The notes beneath the pieces are model-generated. The model saw only the letters and a list, made by a program, of their open reading frames with translations, ran no database searches and was not told the DNA's origin. DNA of 64,000 nt from positions 1,674,001 to 1,738,000 of the forward strand of contig NZ_CP085953.1 in NCBI RefSeq assembly GCF_020735385.1, given 5' to 3'. Of this stretch, positions 56,104 through 64,000 are shown piece after piece; the stretch's first letter is position 1, and each line of letters begins with the position of its first letter. This DNA is from Granulicatella elegans. GTDB taxonomy: Bacteria > Bacillota > Bacilli > Lactobacillales > Aerococcaceae. A program made the translations under genes and the position numbers.

Positions 56104-57030
56104 TTAATTTCTTCCAATCGTAAATATATCAAAATCTTTGACCACTTTTGTTTGTGGAAATACTTGTCGAGCTTCTTGCTCTAATTGACTCACTTGATGT
56201 CCTAAATAACGGGCACTAATATGCGTTAAATATAATTGTTGAACACTAGCTTCTAGAGCAATCGTTGCCGCTTGTTTACTTGTTGAATGAAAATGTTGAC
56301 GAGCAGTTTTTTCTTTATCCGCTTCATATGTCGCTTCATGAACAAGAACATTTGCATTTTCCGCTAAGGTAATCGTTTTAGGAGTAAATCTTGTATCTCC
56401 ACAGATTACAACAACACGACCTTTAATATCTTCACTAACAAAGTCTTTTCCATCAATCACACGACCATCTTCTAATGCGACAACTTCCCCACGTTTCAAG
56501 CGACCAAAAATAGGACCAAATGGCACTCCTAGTGCTTTTAATTCATCTGCTTTTAATTCCCCAATTTGGTCAGCTTCTGTAATTCGAAATCCATATGAAG
56601 GAATTCCATGTTCTAACTTCATCGCTTCTACACTAAATTGTTTATCAGAGAATAATACTCCATCCTCTTCAAATTCCACAACTTTCAATGGATAGCCTAA
56701 TTTCGAATATGAAACAGAAACACTTGCATCAATAAATCGTTTAATGCCTTTTGGTCCATAAACTGTTAATTCATCTTCTCCACCTTGGAAAGATCGACTT
56801 GTTAATAAGCCTGGTAAACCAAAAATATGGTCTCCATGAAGATGGGTAATAAATATTTTTTTTATTTTTCCTGGTCGAATGGTTGTGTTTAAAATTTGTT
56901 GTTGCGTTGCTTCTCCACAATCAAATAACCAGATTTCATTTCTTTCATCTAATAGTTTCAAAGCGATTGACGAAACATTTCTCATTTTGGCTGGAACTCC
57001 AGCACCTGTACCTAAAAATTGTAATTCCAT
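56104..57030 (-). CDS. rnz: Ribonuclease Z
   Basis: Endonuclease that cuts tRNA precursors after the discriminator when CCA is not encoded; the window's tRNA-Arg lacks CCA. The 308-residue metallo-beta-lactamase has MELQFLGTGAGVPAKMRNVSS, ITHLHGDHIFGLPGLLTSR (HxHxDH), the exosite region around 150-215, VICGDTRFTPKT and HEATYEADKEKTARQHFHST. Confidence 0.95.
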   Translation of the reverse strand: MELQFLGTGAGVPAKMRNVSSIALKLLDERNEIWLFDCGEATQQQILNTTIRPGKIKKIFITHLHGDHIFGLPGLLTSRSFQGGEDELTVYGPKGIKRFIDASVSVSYSKLGYPLKVVEFEEDGVLFSDKQFSVEAMKLEHGIPSYGFRITEADQIGELKADELKALGVPFGPIFGRLKRGEVVALEDGRVIDGKDFVSEDIKGRVVVICGDTRFTPKTITLAENANVLVHEATYEADKEKTARQHFHSTSKQAATIALEASVQQLYLTHISARYLGHQVSQLEQEARQVFPQTKVVKDFDIFTIGRN

Positions 57031-57038
57031 ACTTGCTC

Positions 57039-58859
57039 CTAACTACCTCTTAATGTTTGATAAATCATTTTAGCAATCCATAATCCTTGTTGATGGGCTC
57101 CAGTAGTATTTACAATTGATGCTTTTTCATAGAACCAATCTGGATGTGTGCTTGCTTCAGTTTTCCAATCAATATAATAAACATTTGAATACTTATTAGC
57201 TAATTGACTTGCAATTTGATTAATTTCACGTTGCCATGTACGATTAATCGTATTTGAGACTAAAAATATTTGTTTATCCATTCCGATATTTTTTAAAATG
57301 GCATCTAGTTGTCCCTTCGTATAAGATCCATTACTTCCAACCATTAAGACAATGATATCACCCAATTGTTTTTGTTGTTTCAATTGGTCAATCATTCCAC
57401 CTAGTTCATACACTTGAAGATTTCGATCTGCACTAATTACGGCATTTGGATATAATGTCGGAATTTCTTGTGCCATTGCTAATAACATCGTATCCCCAAT
57501 AAATGTAATAGAAGTATTCGAACTAAAAACTGTTTCTTCTCGACTAAGTCCTTGAATATTATTAATCGTTTTAACGATTTTTTTATCTGCATTCCGAGTA
57601 TTTTTTGATAAAGATTCACTGGCTAGTAAAACTTCTTGTAAAGCTAATTCTTGAGCAGACAATCTTGGACTTGCTTGAATAAATCCAATCGCTAAAATCA
57701 TAATAATCGAAATAGGATACACTACGTTCACTGTTTTACGTGTTGAAACACTCCACTGTGACGTTAATCGTTGCATTACTTTAGTGAATTTTCCTCTTTC
57801 AAATAATTGATACCAAAGTTCTCCTAAAATAACTAATAACACAATTTCTACCATTCTATGTAAAACGGGAGTAGAACTTGTATCCCCAATCTTAGCTTGG
57901 TATAACACCGATAATGGTAAATACCATAAATAATAAGAAAGACTCCTTCTACCGATGACCGTTAAAGGTTTTAAACGGAAGAACAATGAGGTCACTGATT
58001 TAGGATGTAGGGAAATCATCATTAAAACTGCTACAATGACATCAAAAATAAACATGCCGCCTCTAAATGTGATAGAGCTATGTTCTTTCATTGTAAATAA
58101 GAATAAAACTAATAATCCAATGGGTACAAAACGAATCACTGATTCATAACGATATTTTTGCTTGTATTCTCCATAAAACTTTTGAATTGGAAATACTAAC
58201 GCTACAACTGCTCCGATTAAAACAGAAAAAGCACGTGTATCCGTTCCAAAGAAAATTCTTAAGAAATGAACATTTGAAACATCTTTTGTCATCATTAATA
58301 CAACAGAAGCTACTAACAGTACAATAACAACCTTTTGTAAAACTTGATGTTTTTTAATTATCACACTTAAAAACACAAATAAAATTGGCCACAATAAATA
58401 ATATTGAACCGCTAATGACATGTACCATAAATGAGAAAATGGCGATTGCGTTAATACCGTTATTGCATGATCATTTTCCTGAATAATTTGCCACCAGTTA
58501 TTCATAAAAAATAAATTGGAGACCATCGTACTTCTTAAATTCACTAAGAGTTCCCTTTGAAATAGTAGTAAATATAAAATTACTGCTACTATCATCGCAA
58601 AAGTCGGAACAATAATTCGTTTTAATCTTCGTGTTAGAAATGATTTTAAAGGTACTTTCCCATTTTTCATTAAAGAATCCATTAAACTAGCGGTCATAAA
58701 ATAGCCTGATAATAGTAAAAAGATATTTAAACCTAGAAATCCACCTGGAATACGGTAAGCCATCATTTGATGGCCTACTATACTCATAATCGCAATCGCT
58801 CTTAATCCATCAAAAGCTGCGATATAATCTCGTTTTTCAATTTCAGTTCTATCAATCAT
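57039..58859 (-). CDS. OatA-like acyltransferase with apparently degenerate SGNH domain
   Basis: 606 residues. The N-terminal half is an Acyltransferase_3 membrane domain (FDGLRAIAIMSIVGHQMM; FLGLNIFLLLSGYFMTASLM; PFSHLWYMSLAVQYYLLWPI) with about ten helices. It is joined to an extracellular C-terminal SGNH-like domain (about 455-606). OatA-type enzymes move acetyl groups outward to O-acetylate peptidoglycan or teichoic acids. In the SGNH part the nucleophile motif reads FIGDTMLLA (Thr in place of Ser). The expected DxxH reads WFYEKASIVNTTGA, with no His at the usual place. Either the domain is inactive or it uses a different mechanism. It lies eight bases after obg. Confidence 0.82.
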   Translation of the reverse strand: MIDRTEIEKRDYIAAFDGLRAIAIMSIVGHQMMAYRIPGGFLGLNIFLLLSGYFMTASLMDSLMKNGKVPLKSFLTRRLKRIIVPTFAMIVAVILYLLLFQRELLVNLRSTMVSNLFFMNNWWQIIQENDHAITVLTQSPFSHLWYMSLAVQYYLLWPILFVFLSVIIKKHQVLQKVVIVLLVASVVLMMTKDVSNVHFLRIFFGTDTRAFSVLIGAVVALVFPIQKFYGEYKQKYRYESVIRFVPIGLLVLFLFTMKEHSSITFRGGMFIFDVIVAVLMMISLHPKSVTSLFFRLKPLTVIGRRSLSYYLWYLPLSVLYQAKIGDTSSTPVLHRMVEIVLLVILGELWYQLFERGKFTKVMQRLTSQWSVSTRKTVNVVYPISIIMILAIGFIQASPRLSAQELALQEVLLASESLSKNTRNADKKIVKTINNIQGLSREETVFSSNTSITFIGDTMLLAMAQEIPTLYPNAVISADRNLQVYELGGMIDQLKQQKQLGDIIVLMVGSNGSYTKGQLDAILKNIGMDKQIFLVSNTINRTWQREINQIASQLANKYSNVYYIDWKTEASTHPDWFYEKASIVNTTGAHQQGLWIAKMIYQTLRGS

Positions 58860-58867
58860 GACATCAC

Positions 58868-60178
58868 CTAATCGACAAACTCAAAGACAAATTTACGAAT
58901 TCGAACCATATCTCCATTTTCAGCGCCTTGACTACGTAAGGCAGCATCGACACCCATTCCACGTAATTGACGTGAAAAACGCATCACAGATTCATCATGT
59001 TCCATATTCGTCATTAAGAATAATTTTTCTAGTTTTTCACCATATAATACCCATGTGCCATCAGGATCTCTAGTAATATCAAATGGACGTTCTTCTTCTT
59101 CCAAGCCATAAACCATATGAGTTTGGGTTTCTTGTACTTCATCTAATGGGAAGAATTCTGTTTTTTCTAATATTTCTGCTGTTCTTGCTAGTAGTGCTTG
59201 TAATCCATCTTTACGATAAGCAGAAATCGGGAAAATTTCAGGCATTTCTTGACCATCTGGTAAGTTTTCTTGTAAATCTTTTTTAAATTGTTCTAATAAT
59301 TCTTCAGACTGTGGCTGATCCATTTTATTTGCCACAATAATTATTGGACGTTCTAGTAATCTTAAATGATAAGAGCCTAATTCTTGCATAATCACTTGAT
59401 AATCTTCATAAGGATTTCTTCCTTCCATTGAAGCCATATCAATGACATGAAGTAATACTTTTGTACGTTCAATATGTTTTAAGAAATGAATTCCTAAGCC
59501 AACACCCATATGAGCTCCTTCGATTAACCCTGGAAGGTCAGCTACAACAAATTGTTCTCCGTTTGGAGCTTGTGTCATCCCTAATTGTGGATTTAACGTT
59601 GTAAAATGATAATCCGCAATTTTTGGTTTCGCACTAGAAATTACCGATAATAAGGTTGATTTCCCTACAGATGGGAATCCAACTAAACCAACATCGGCTA
59701 ACACTTTTAATTCTAATTCAATTTCAAACTCTTCTCCCGGTTCTCCATTTTCAGCAATATCTGGAGCAGGATTTTTATGAGTAGCAAAACGAATATTTCC
59801 ACGGCCTCCACGACCACCCTTTGCTACTACTACTTCTTGATCTACTTCTACTAAGTCTGCAATCAATTCTTTTGTTTGAGCATTTCGAACAATCGTTCCA
59901 GCAGGGACTTTAACAATTAAATCATCTGCTCCACGACCATACATACTTTTACTCATCCCATTTTCACCAGGTTTTGCCTTAAAATGACGTTTGTGACGGA
60001 AATCTAATAACGTTCTAAGTCCTGAATCGACTTTAAAAATAACACTACCGCCTCGTCCGCCATCTCCACCAGCAGGACCTCCATCTGGGACATATTTTTC
60101 TCTTCTAAATGCTACCATACCGTTACCACCGTCTCCGGCTTTCACCCATATCGTCGCACGATCATAAAAAACTGCCAA
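58868..60178 (-). CDS. obgE: GTPase Obg
   Basis: Ribosome-assembly and stress GTPase. The 436-residue protein has the glycine-rich OBG fold ([30 protein letters not shown]), the G domain with [23 protein letters not shown] and NKMDQP, and the C-terminal OCT domain found in Gram-positives. The start is TTG, nine bases after AAAGGAG. It leads the obg-acyltransferase-rnz-SDR-recJ-apt cluster. Confidence 0.96.
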   Translation of the reverse strand: MAVFYDRATIWVKAGDGGNGMVAFRREKYVPDGGPAGGDGGRGGSVIFKVDSGLRTLLDFRHKRHFKAKPGENGMSKSMYGRGADDLIVKVPAGTIVRNAQTKELIADLVEVDQEVVVAKGGRGGRGNIRFATHKNPAPDIAENGEPGEEFEIELELKVLADVGLVGFPSVGKSTLLSVISSAKPKIADYHFTTLNPQLGMTQAPNGEQFVVADLPGLIEGAHMGVGLGIHFLKHIERTKVLLHVIDMASMEGRNPYEDYQVIMQELGSYHLRLLERPIIIVANKMDQPQSEELLEQFKKDLQENLPDGQEMPEIFPISAYRKDGLQALLARTAEILEKTEFFPLDEVQETQTHMVYGLEEEERPFDITRDPDGTWVLYGEKLEKLFLMTNMEHDESVMRFSRQLRGMGVDAALRSQGAENGDMVRIRKFVFEFVD

Positions 60179-60208
60179 TAGGATTCTCTCCTTTCATATT
60201 TTTAATGA

Positions 60209-62284
60209 CTATTTAACAATTAACTCTGTGAAGTCAGCAAACTCTAAAATCATTAGTGCTAATTCACGTAAGAAACGTAAACGATTTGTACGAATTTCTT
60301 CATTATCAACCATTACCATGTTTTCATTAAAGAATTCATGAATTTTTGGAGTAATCGATGCAAATGCTGCAAATTTTTCTTGAGCTGAATAGTTGTCAAA
60401 TTCTTTTCTTAGACTAATAATCGCTTCTACTAATTGACGTTCACTTTCTGTTTCCACTTTCTCTAATTGGAATTCAGAAGAATGACGCGCTTCATCAAAT
60501 TCTTTTGCACTAATATTAATCACTCGGTTTAAAGCTTCTGTAATATCTTTGATTTCTGAAGTAGTCACTTCTTTTTCTAAGACCGCTACTGCTTTCATTT
60601 TTTCTGGAACACTATTAGAGTAAGAATTTAATACCGCTTCAATGACATCATGACGTTTTGAAACAGAAGTCATTCTTTGAGCAAGTCTCTCACGAATAAA
60701 TCCTAAAATAAATGCTTGAACATCTTCTTTCTTATCAACTAAGAATGCTGCATAATCTAATGATAATAGAGTTTTAGCAAAATCATAAATTCCCAAGTTC
60801 CATTCAAATGCTTCTAAAATTTGCACTAATCCCATTACTTGACGACGTAATGCATAAGGGTCATTGGATCCTGTTGGTAACATTCCTGCTGCTGTAAAGC
60901 TTAAGAATGTATCTAATTTATCTGCAATCGCTAATAATGCCCCTGGTACTGATGAAGGTAATTCAGCATCTGCACTAATTGGCATGTAATGTTCACGAAT
61001 CGCTCTAGCGACTTCTGGAGTTTCTCCATAATTTTTCGCGTAAATTTCGCCCATAATTCCTTGTAATTCAGGGAATTCACCCACCATATTTGTTACTAAG
61101 TCAAATTTATAAATGGCTGCAGCACGTTGTGCTGTTTCAACATCTTTTGCATCGATATTCAATTCATTTGCAATACGTCCAACTAATAATTGAACACGAT
61201 TCATTTTTTCAGTCATTGAACCAATTTTAGCATGGAAGTTTAATGTTTCTAATTTCTTCAAGAATGCTATCATTGGAACTTTTTTATCTTCTTCATAGAA
61301 GAATAAAGCATCTTCTAAACGAGCTGTTAATACTTTTTGGTTTCCTTTTGCCACATTTTCAATCATGTAGTCATTCCCATTACGAGCAGAAATGAAATAA
61401 GGTTGTAATTCACCTTGAGCATTGTATACTACAAAATAACGTTGGTGTTCTTTCATAGAAGTTACTAATACAGGTTCTGGAACTACTAAATATTTTTCAT
61501 CAAATGTTCCAGCAAATGCTGTTGGATATTCTAAAATAGAACTTACTTCTTCTAATAATTCTTCATCAATTGGAACTGTCCAAGCATTTTTCGCCGCTAA
61601 CTCTTCAATTTGTTTGCGAACTAATGCTTTTCTTTCATCTTGATTTACAATAACAAATTGTTCTGCTAAAGCTTTTTCATATTGTTCTGGAGTTGCAATC
61701 TCAGTATCTTTCCCTAAGAAACGATGTCCTCTTGAAACTCGACCAGCTTTTACATCTAATACTTGAATTTCTTCAATGACTTCTTCCCCATATAAAGCAA
61801 CAATCCAGTGAATTGGACGTAAATACTCAAAAGTATGAGCAGCCCAACGCATTGTAACTGGGAATTTCATATCAGTAATGACTGAAGATAATTTCTTAAC
61901 AACTTCATTTGTAGATTTACCTTTTAATAATTGTTTAACATGGATATATTCCACATCTTTAATCGTTTCTACGTAAATATCGTCTGTTGTTAAACCTTTT
62001 CCACGAACAAATCCTTCAGCTGCTTTTGTCCATGCACCATCTTTTTGAGCAATCGCTAGAGAAGGCCCTTTAAAAATTTCAACACGGTCTTCTTGCTCTT
62101 CTTCTAATCCATTGACACGAACTGCTAATCTTCTTGGTGTTGCAAAAGCTTCTACAGACTCAAACGCTAAGCTTTCTTGTTTGAAAAAGTCTTCTACACG
62201 GCTCGCTAATTGTTCTGAACTTGTACGAACATATTGTGCTGGTAATTCTTCTAAACCAATTTCTAATAATAATGATTTTGTCAT
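60209..62284 (-). CDS. glyS: Glycyl-tRNA synthetase beta subunit
   Basis: tRNA-binding subunit of the bacterial alpha2beta2 GlyRS. The 691-residue protein opens LLLEIGLEELPAQYVRTSSEQL and contains the HD-like and DALR anticodon-binding regions (LLAIADKLDTFLSFTAAGMLPTGSNDPYALRRQ, typical of GlyS). The end is LALMILEFADFTELIVK. The length is standard. TTAGGAGGACAATT precedes the ATG, 32 bases after glyQ. Confidence 0.96.
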   Translation of the reverse strand: MTKSLLLEIGLEELPAQYVRTSSEQLASRVEDFFKQESLAFESVEAFATPRRLAVRVNGLEEEQEDRVEIFKGPSLAIAQKDGAWTKAAEGFVRGKGLTTDDIYVETIKDVEYIHVKQLLKGKSTNEVVKKLSSVITDMKFPVTMRWAAHTFEYLRPIHWIVALYGEEVIEEIQVLDVKAGRVSRGHRFLGKDTEIATPEQYEKALAEQFVIVNQDERKALVRKQIEELAAKNAWTVPIDEELLEEVSSILEYPTAFAGTFDEKYLVVPEPVLVTSMKEHQRYFVVYNAQGELQPYFISARNGNDYMIENVAKGNQKVLTARLEDALFFYEEDKKVPMIAFLKKLETLNFHAKIGSMTEKMNRVQLLVGRIANELNIDAKDVETAQRAAAIYKFDLVTNMVGEFPELQGIMGEIYAKNYGETPEVARAIREHYMPISADAELPSSVPGALLAIADKLDTFLSFTAAGMLPTGSNDPYALRRQVMGLVQILEAFEWNLGIYDFAKTLLSLDYAAFLVDKKEDVQAFILGFIRERLAQRMTSVSKRHDVIEAVLNSYSNSVPEKMKAVAVLEKEVTTSEIKDITEALNRVINISAKEFDEARHSSEFQLEKVETESERQLVEAIISLRKEFDNYSAQEKFAAFASITPKIHEFFNENMVMVDNEEIRTNRLRFLRELALMILEFADFTELIVK

Positions 62285-62316
62285 AATTGTCCTCCTAATG
62301 TTACTAGTCTATCCTA

Positions 62317-63198
62317 TTAGTCTTTTAATAATGGGAATCCTAAAGATTCTCTTTCAGCTACAAATGTTTTAGCAATTGTACGGGCCATTTTACGAATACG
62401 ACCTAAAAATCCTGCACGGTCTGTCGCAGAAATAATGCCGCGTGCGTCCATCAAGTTAAAAGCGTGAGAGCATTTTAATACACAGTCATAAGCTGGGTGA
62501 ACAAGACCTTTTTCCATTAGGATTGTTGCTTCTTTTTCAAATTCAGTAAATAATTGCATTAATAATTCAGGATTGCTTTCTTCAAAAGCATATTTAGAAT
62601 GTTCAAATTCTGGTTGTTTGAAAATATCACCGTATTTTACATCGCCAGTCCACACTAAATTATAAACACTTTCTACTTCTTGGATATAAGAAGCTAAACG
62701 TTCTAATCCATAAGTAATTTCACTTGTTACTGGGTGACATTCTAATCCACCTACTTGTTGGAAGTAAGTAAATTGAGTGACTTCCATTCCATCTAACCAT
62801 ACTTCCCATCCAAGACCAGCACAGCCTAATGATGGATTTTCCCAGTTATCTTCAACGAAACGAATATCATGTTCTAATGGGTCAATTCCTAATGCGACTA
62901 AACTTCCTAAATATAATTCTTGAATGTTTTCTGGAGATGGTTTCATGACAACTTGGAATTGATGATGTTGAAATAAACGGTTTGGATTTTCACCATAACG
63001 ACCATCAGCTGGACGACGAGATGGTTCAACATAAGCAGCATTCCATGGTTCTGGTCCAATGGCGCGTAAAAAAGTATACGGACTCATTGTTCCAGCACCT
63101 TTTTCAGTATCATAAGCTTGTAATAATAAACAGCCTTGATTTGACCAATAATTTTGTAATGTTAAAATAATTTCTTGTACTGTTAATTTTTTCGACAT
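62317..63198 (-). CDS. glyQ: Glycyl-tRNA synthetase alpha subunit
   Basis: Catalytic subunit of GlyRS. 293 residues with [48 protein letters not shown], the class II motif region [25 protein letters not shown] and [29 protein letters not shown]. It is the first gene of glyQS, behind a T-box leader that reads glycine tRNA charging. Confidence 0.97.
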   Translation of the reverse strand: MSKKLTVQEIILTLQNYWSNQGCLLLQAYDTEKGAGTMSPYTFLRAIGPEPWNAAYVEPSRRPADGRYGENPNRLFQHHQFQVVMKPSPENIQELYLGSLVALGIDPLEHDIRFVEDNWENPSLGCAGLGWEVWLDGMEVTQFTYFQQVGGLECHPVTSEITYGLERLASYIQEVESVYNLVWTGDVKYGDIFKQPEFEHSKYAFEESNPELLMQLFTEFEKEATILMEKGLVHPAYDCVLKCSHAFNLMDARGIISATDRAGFLGRIRKMARTIAKTFVAERESLGFPLLKD

Positions 63199-63287
63199 AG
63201 TATTCCTACTTTCTATAATTTTTATGGCAGGATAAAATCCCTCTAGAATCTCTTATTGTAAAACGAAGTCTTTCCTCCTTTTCCCTA

Positions 63288-63480
63288 TAAAAAATCCCTA
63301 TGTACACTAAAAAAGCATATATAGGGACGATTCATCGCGGTTCCACCCTAATTTCTTAGAACAATCTAAGCTTCATTGTTGATTGACTCCAATGTGCCAC
63401 AATTCATTCTCTATCAAACGGCTTCCACCTATCCCGTTCTCTCTATCCATATTTAGAATGATTGTTTCATTTTCTACGTC
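63288..63480 (-). promoter_or_regulatory. T-box riboswitch of glyQS
   Basis: On the minus strand the T-box motif AGGGTGGAACCGCG lies at 63336-63349, followed by the terminator TCCCTATATATGC...GTACATAGGGA plus six T (63288-63328). Upstream Stem I has CATTCT/AGAATG, and a GGC triplet in GTGGCAC is the likely glycine specifier. Uncharged tRNA-Gly should favour read-through. Confidence 0.95.
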
Positions 63481-63495
63481 ATATTTACTGCATTC

Positions 63496-63524
63496 ATATT
63501 ACTGATTTTTCCTTCAAAAGTCAA
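63496..63524 (-). promoter_or_regulatory. Promoter of glyQS
   Basis: On the minus strand TTGACT (63519-63524), 17 bases and TAATAT (63496-63501) lie just before the T-box leader. Confidence 0.75.
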
Positions 63525-63561
63525 GTTATACCAATCATTGTTAGCTTTTACCAGTTCATCA

Positions 63562-63570
63562 TGATATAAT
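63562..63570 (+). promoter_or_regulatory. Extended -10 promoter of tag
   Basis: TGATATAAT lies 27 bases before the tag ATG, divergent from the glyQS promoter 40 bases away. Confidence 0.5.
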
Positions 63571-63597
63571 TTTTTCATTCTTAAGGAGGCGAATTTT

Positions 63598-64000
63598 ATG
63601 AGTTGTGCTTGGGCAACTATTTCTGAACTTGATCAAAAATATCATGATGAAGAATGGGGAGTTCCTTGTTTTGATGATCAAAAATTATTTGAAATATTAA
63701 CATTAGAAGTGATGCAAGCTGGTCTTAGTTGGTCGACCATTTTGAAAAAACGTGAAGAGTTTAGAGAAGCTTTTAAACAATTTGATATTCATAAAGTTAG
63801 TCAATTGACAAAAGACGATGTAGACAACTTACTCCAAAATCCTAAAATCATTCGTCATCGTCAAAAGATTGAAGCCACTGTTCAAAATGCAAACATCATT
63901 TTACAACTACAAAATCAATACGGAAGTTTTCATGAATTTTTATGGAGTAAGTTTGACCACACTCCCATCATCAATCACTGGGAAACAATGGAAGAAGTTC
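63598..64000 (+). CDS. tag: DNA-3-methyladenine glycosylase I (5' part; runs off the window)
   Basis: Base-excision repair enzyme removing 3-methyladenine. The 134 visible residues begin MSCAWATISELDQKYHDEEWG, with the conserved Cys of the structural zinc site, then FEILTLEVMQAGLSWSTILKKREEFREAF and IIRHRQKIEATVQNA, the helix-hairpin-helix region of the Tag family. AAGGAGG precedes the ATG. The frame is open to the window end. Confidence 0.93.
   Translation, partial: MSCAWATISELDQKYHDEEWGVPCFDDQKLFEILTLEVMQAGLSWSTILKKREEFREAFKQFDIHKVSQLTKDDVDNLLQNPKIIRHRQKIEATVQNANIILQLQNQYGSFHEFLWSKFDHTPIINHWETMEEV

Overview
This 64 kb window is a chromosomal segment of a low-GC Gram-positive bacterium, most likely a member of the Lactobacillales in the Enterococcaceae/Carnobacteriaceae range. 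The reasons are AT-rich codon use, PolC together with RNase J1 and RpoY, GpsB, a type B RNase P RNA, CtsR-type heat-shock operators, a CppA homologue, and a degradative-type HMG-CoA reductase. I cannot name the genus. Most of the window is conserved core genome; the accessory material is at the left edge and in the intergenic spaces.

Layout. 1-3 kb: an IS3-family (IS150-like) element, cut by the window edge, sits inside a type II-A cas9 of the S. thermophilus CRISPR1 type. Only the first ~420 residues remain, and their stop codon overlaps the transposase start. A decayed small membrane-protein gene lies just upstream. 3-9.5 kb: a TPP-riboswitch operon for thiamine salvage (ykoE-ykoD-ykoC-tenA-thiW-thiM-thiE-thiD). 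There is no thiC or thiG here, so it imports and recycles HMP and thiazole. 9.5-20 kb: 6S RNA and a universal stress protein, then rel (frameshifted)-dtd, rsmE, prmA, gpsB, rnpB, a THUMP methyltransferase, and clpB with CtsR boxes over its promoter. 20-29.3 kb: an FGE/SUMF1-fold protein of unknown role, a lipid kinase, a TipA-like MerR regulator, two YitT paralogues (one frameshifted), a CppA-like protein, ppaC, pflA, an N-formylglutamate amidohydrolase-like gene, two unknown small ORFs and tRNA-Arg(UCU). 29.3-40 kb: uppS-cdsA-rseP and polC on the minus strand, def-HAD and rpoY-rnjA on the plus strand. 40-43.8 kb: a Fur-box-controlled yclNOPQ-like siderophore ABC importer. 44-49.5 kb: a PAP2 phosphatase and a DUF368/PopT-like protein, dnaG-rpoD, and rpsD with an S4-type leader. 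49.5-64 kb: acyl-ACP thioesterase, an unknown protein, mvaA, the obg-acyltransferase-rnz-SDR-recJ-apt cluster, glyQS with a T-box, and the start of tag.

The least ordinary feature is a family of nested inverted repeats in intergenic regions. Three copies (10468-10611 minus, 17337-17489 plus, 43856-43995 plus) share a ~62-base core. The core starts with GGAC and contains two hairpins, the second with the conserved loop CCTWGGT. Each core is enclosed by long, perfectly paired outer stems whose sequence differs completely from copy to copy. A core-less relative (52351-52440) and a divergent one (20238-20320) extend the family. Base changes inside the core hairpin are compensated, so the structure itself appears to be selected, or copied as a unit. 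I do not recognise the family.

Two intact-looking genes, rel and one yitT paralogue, carry single-base frameshifts at short repeats. These are either strain-specific losses or sequencing errors.
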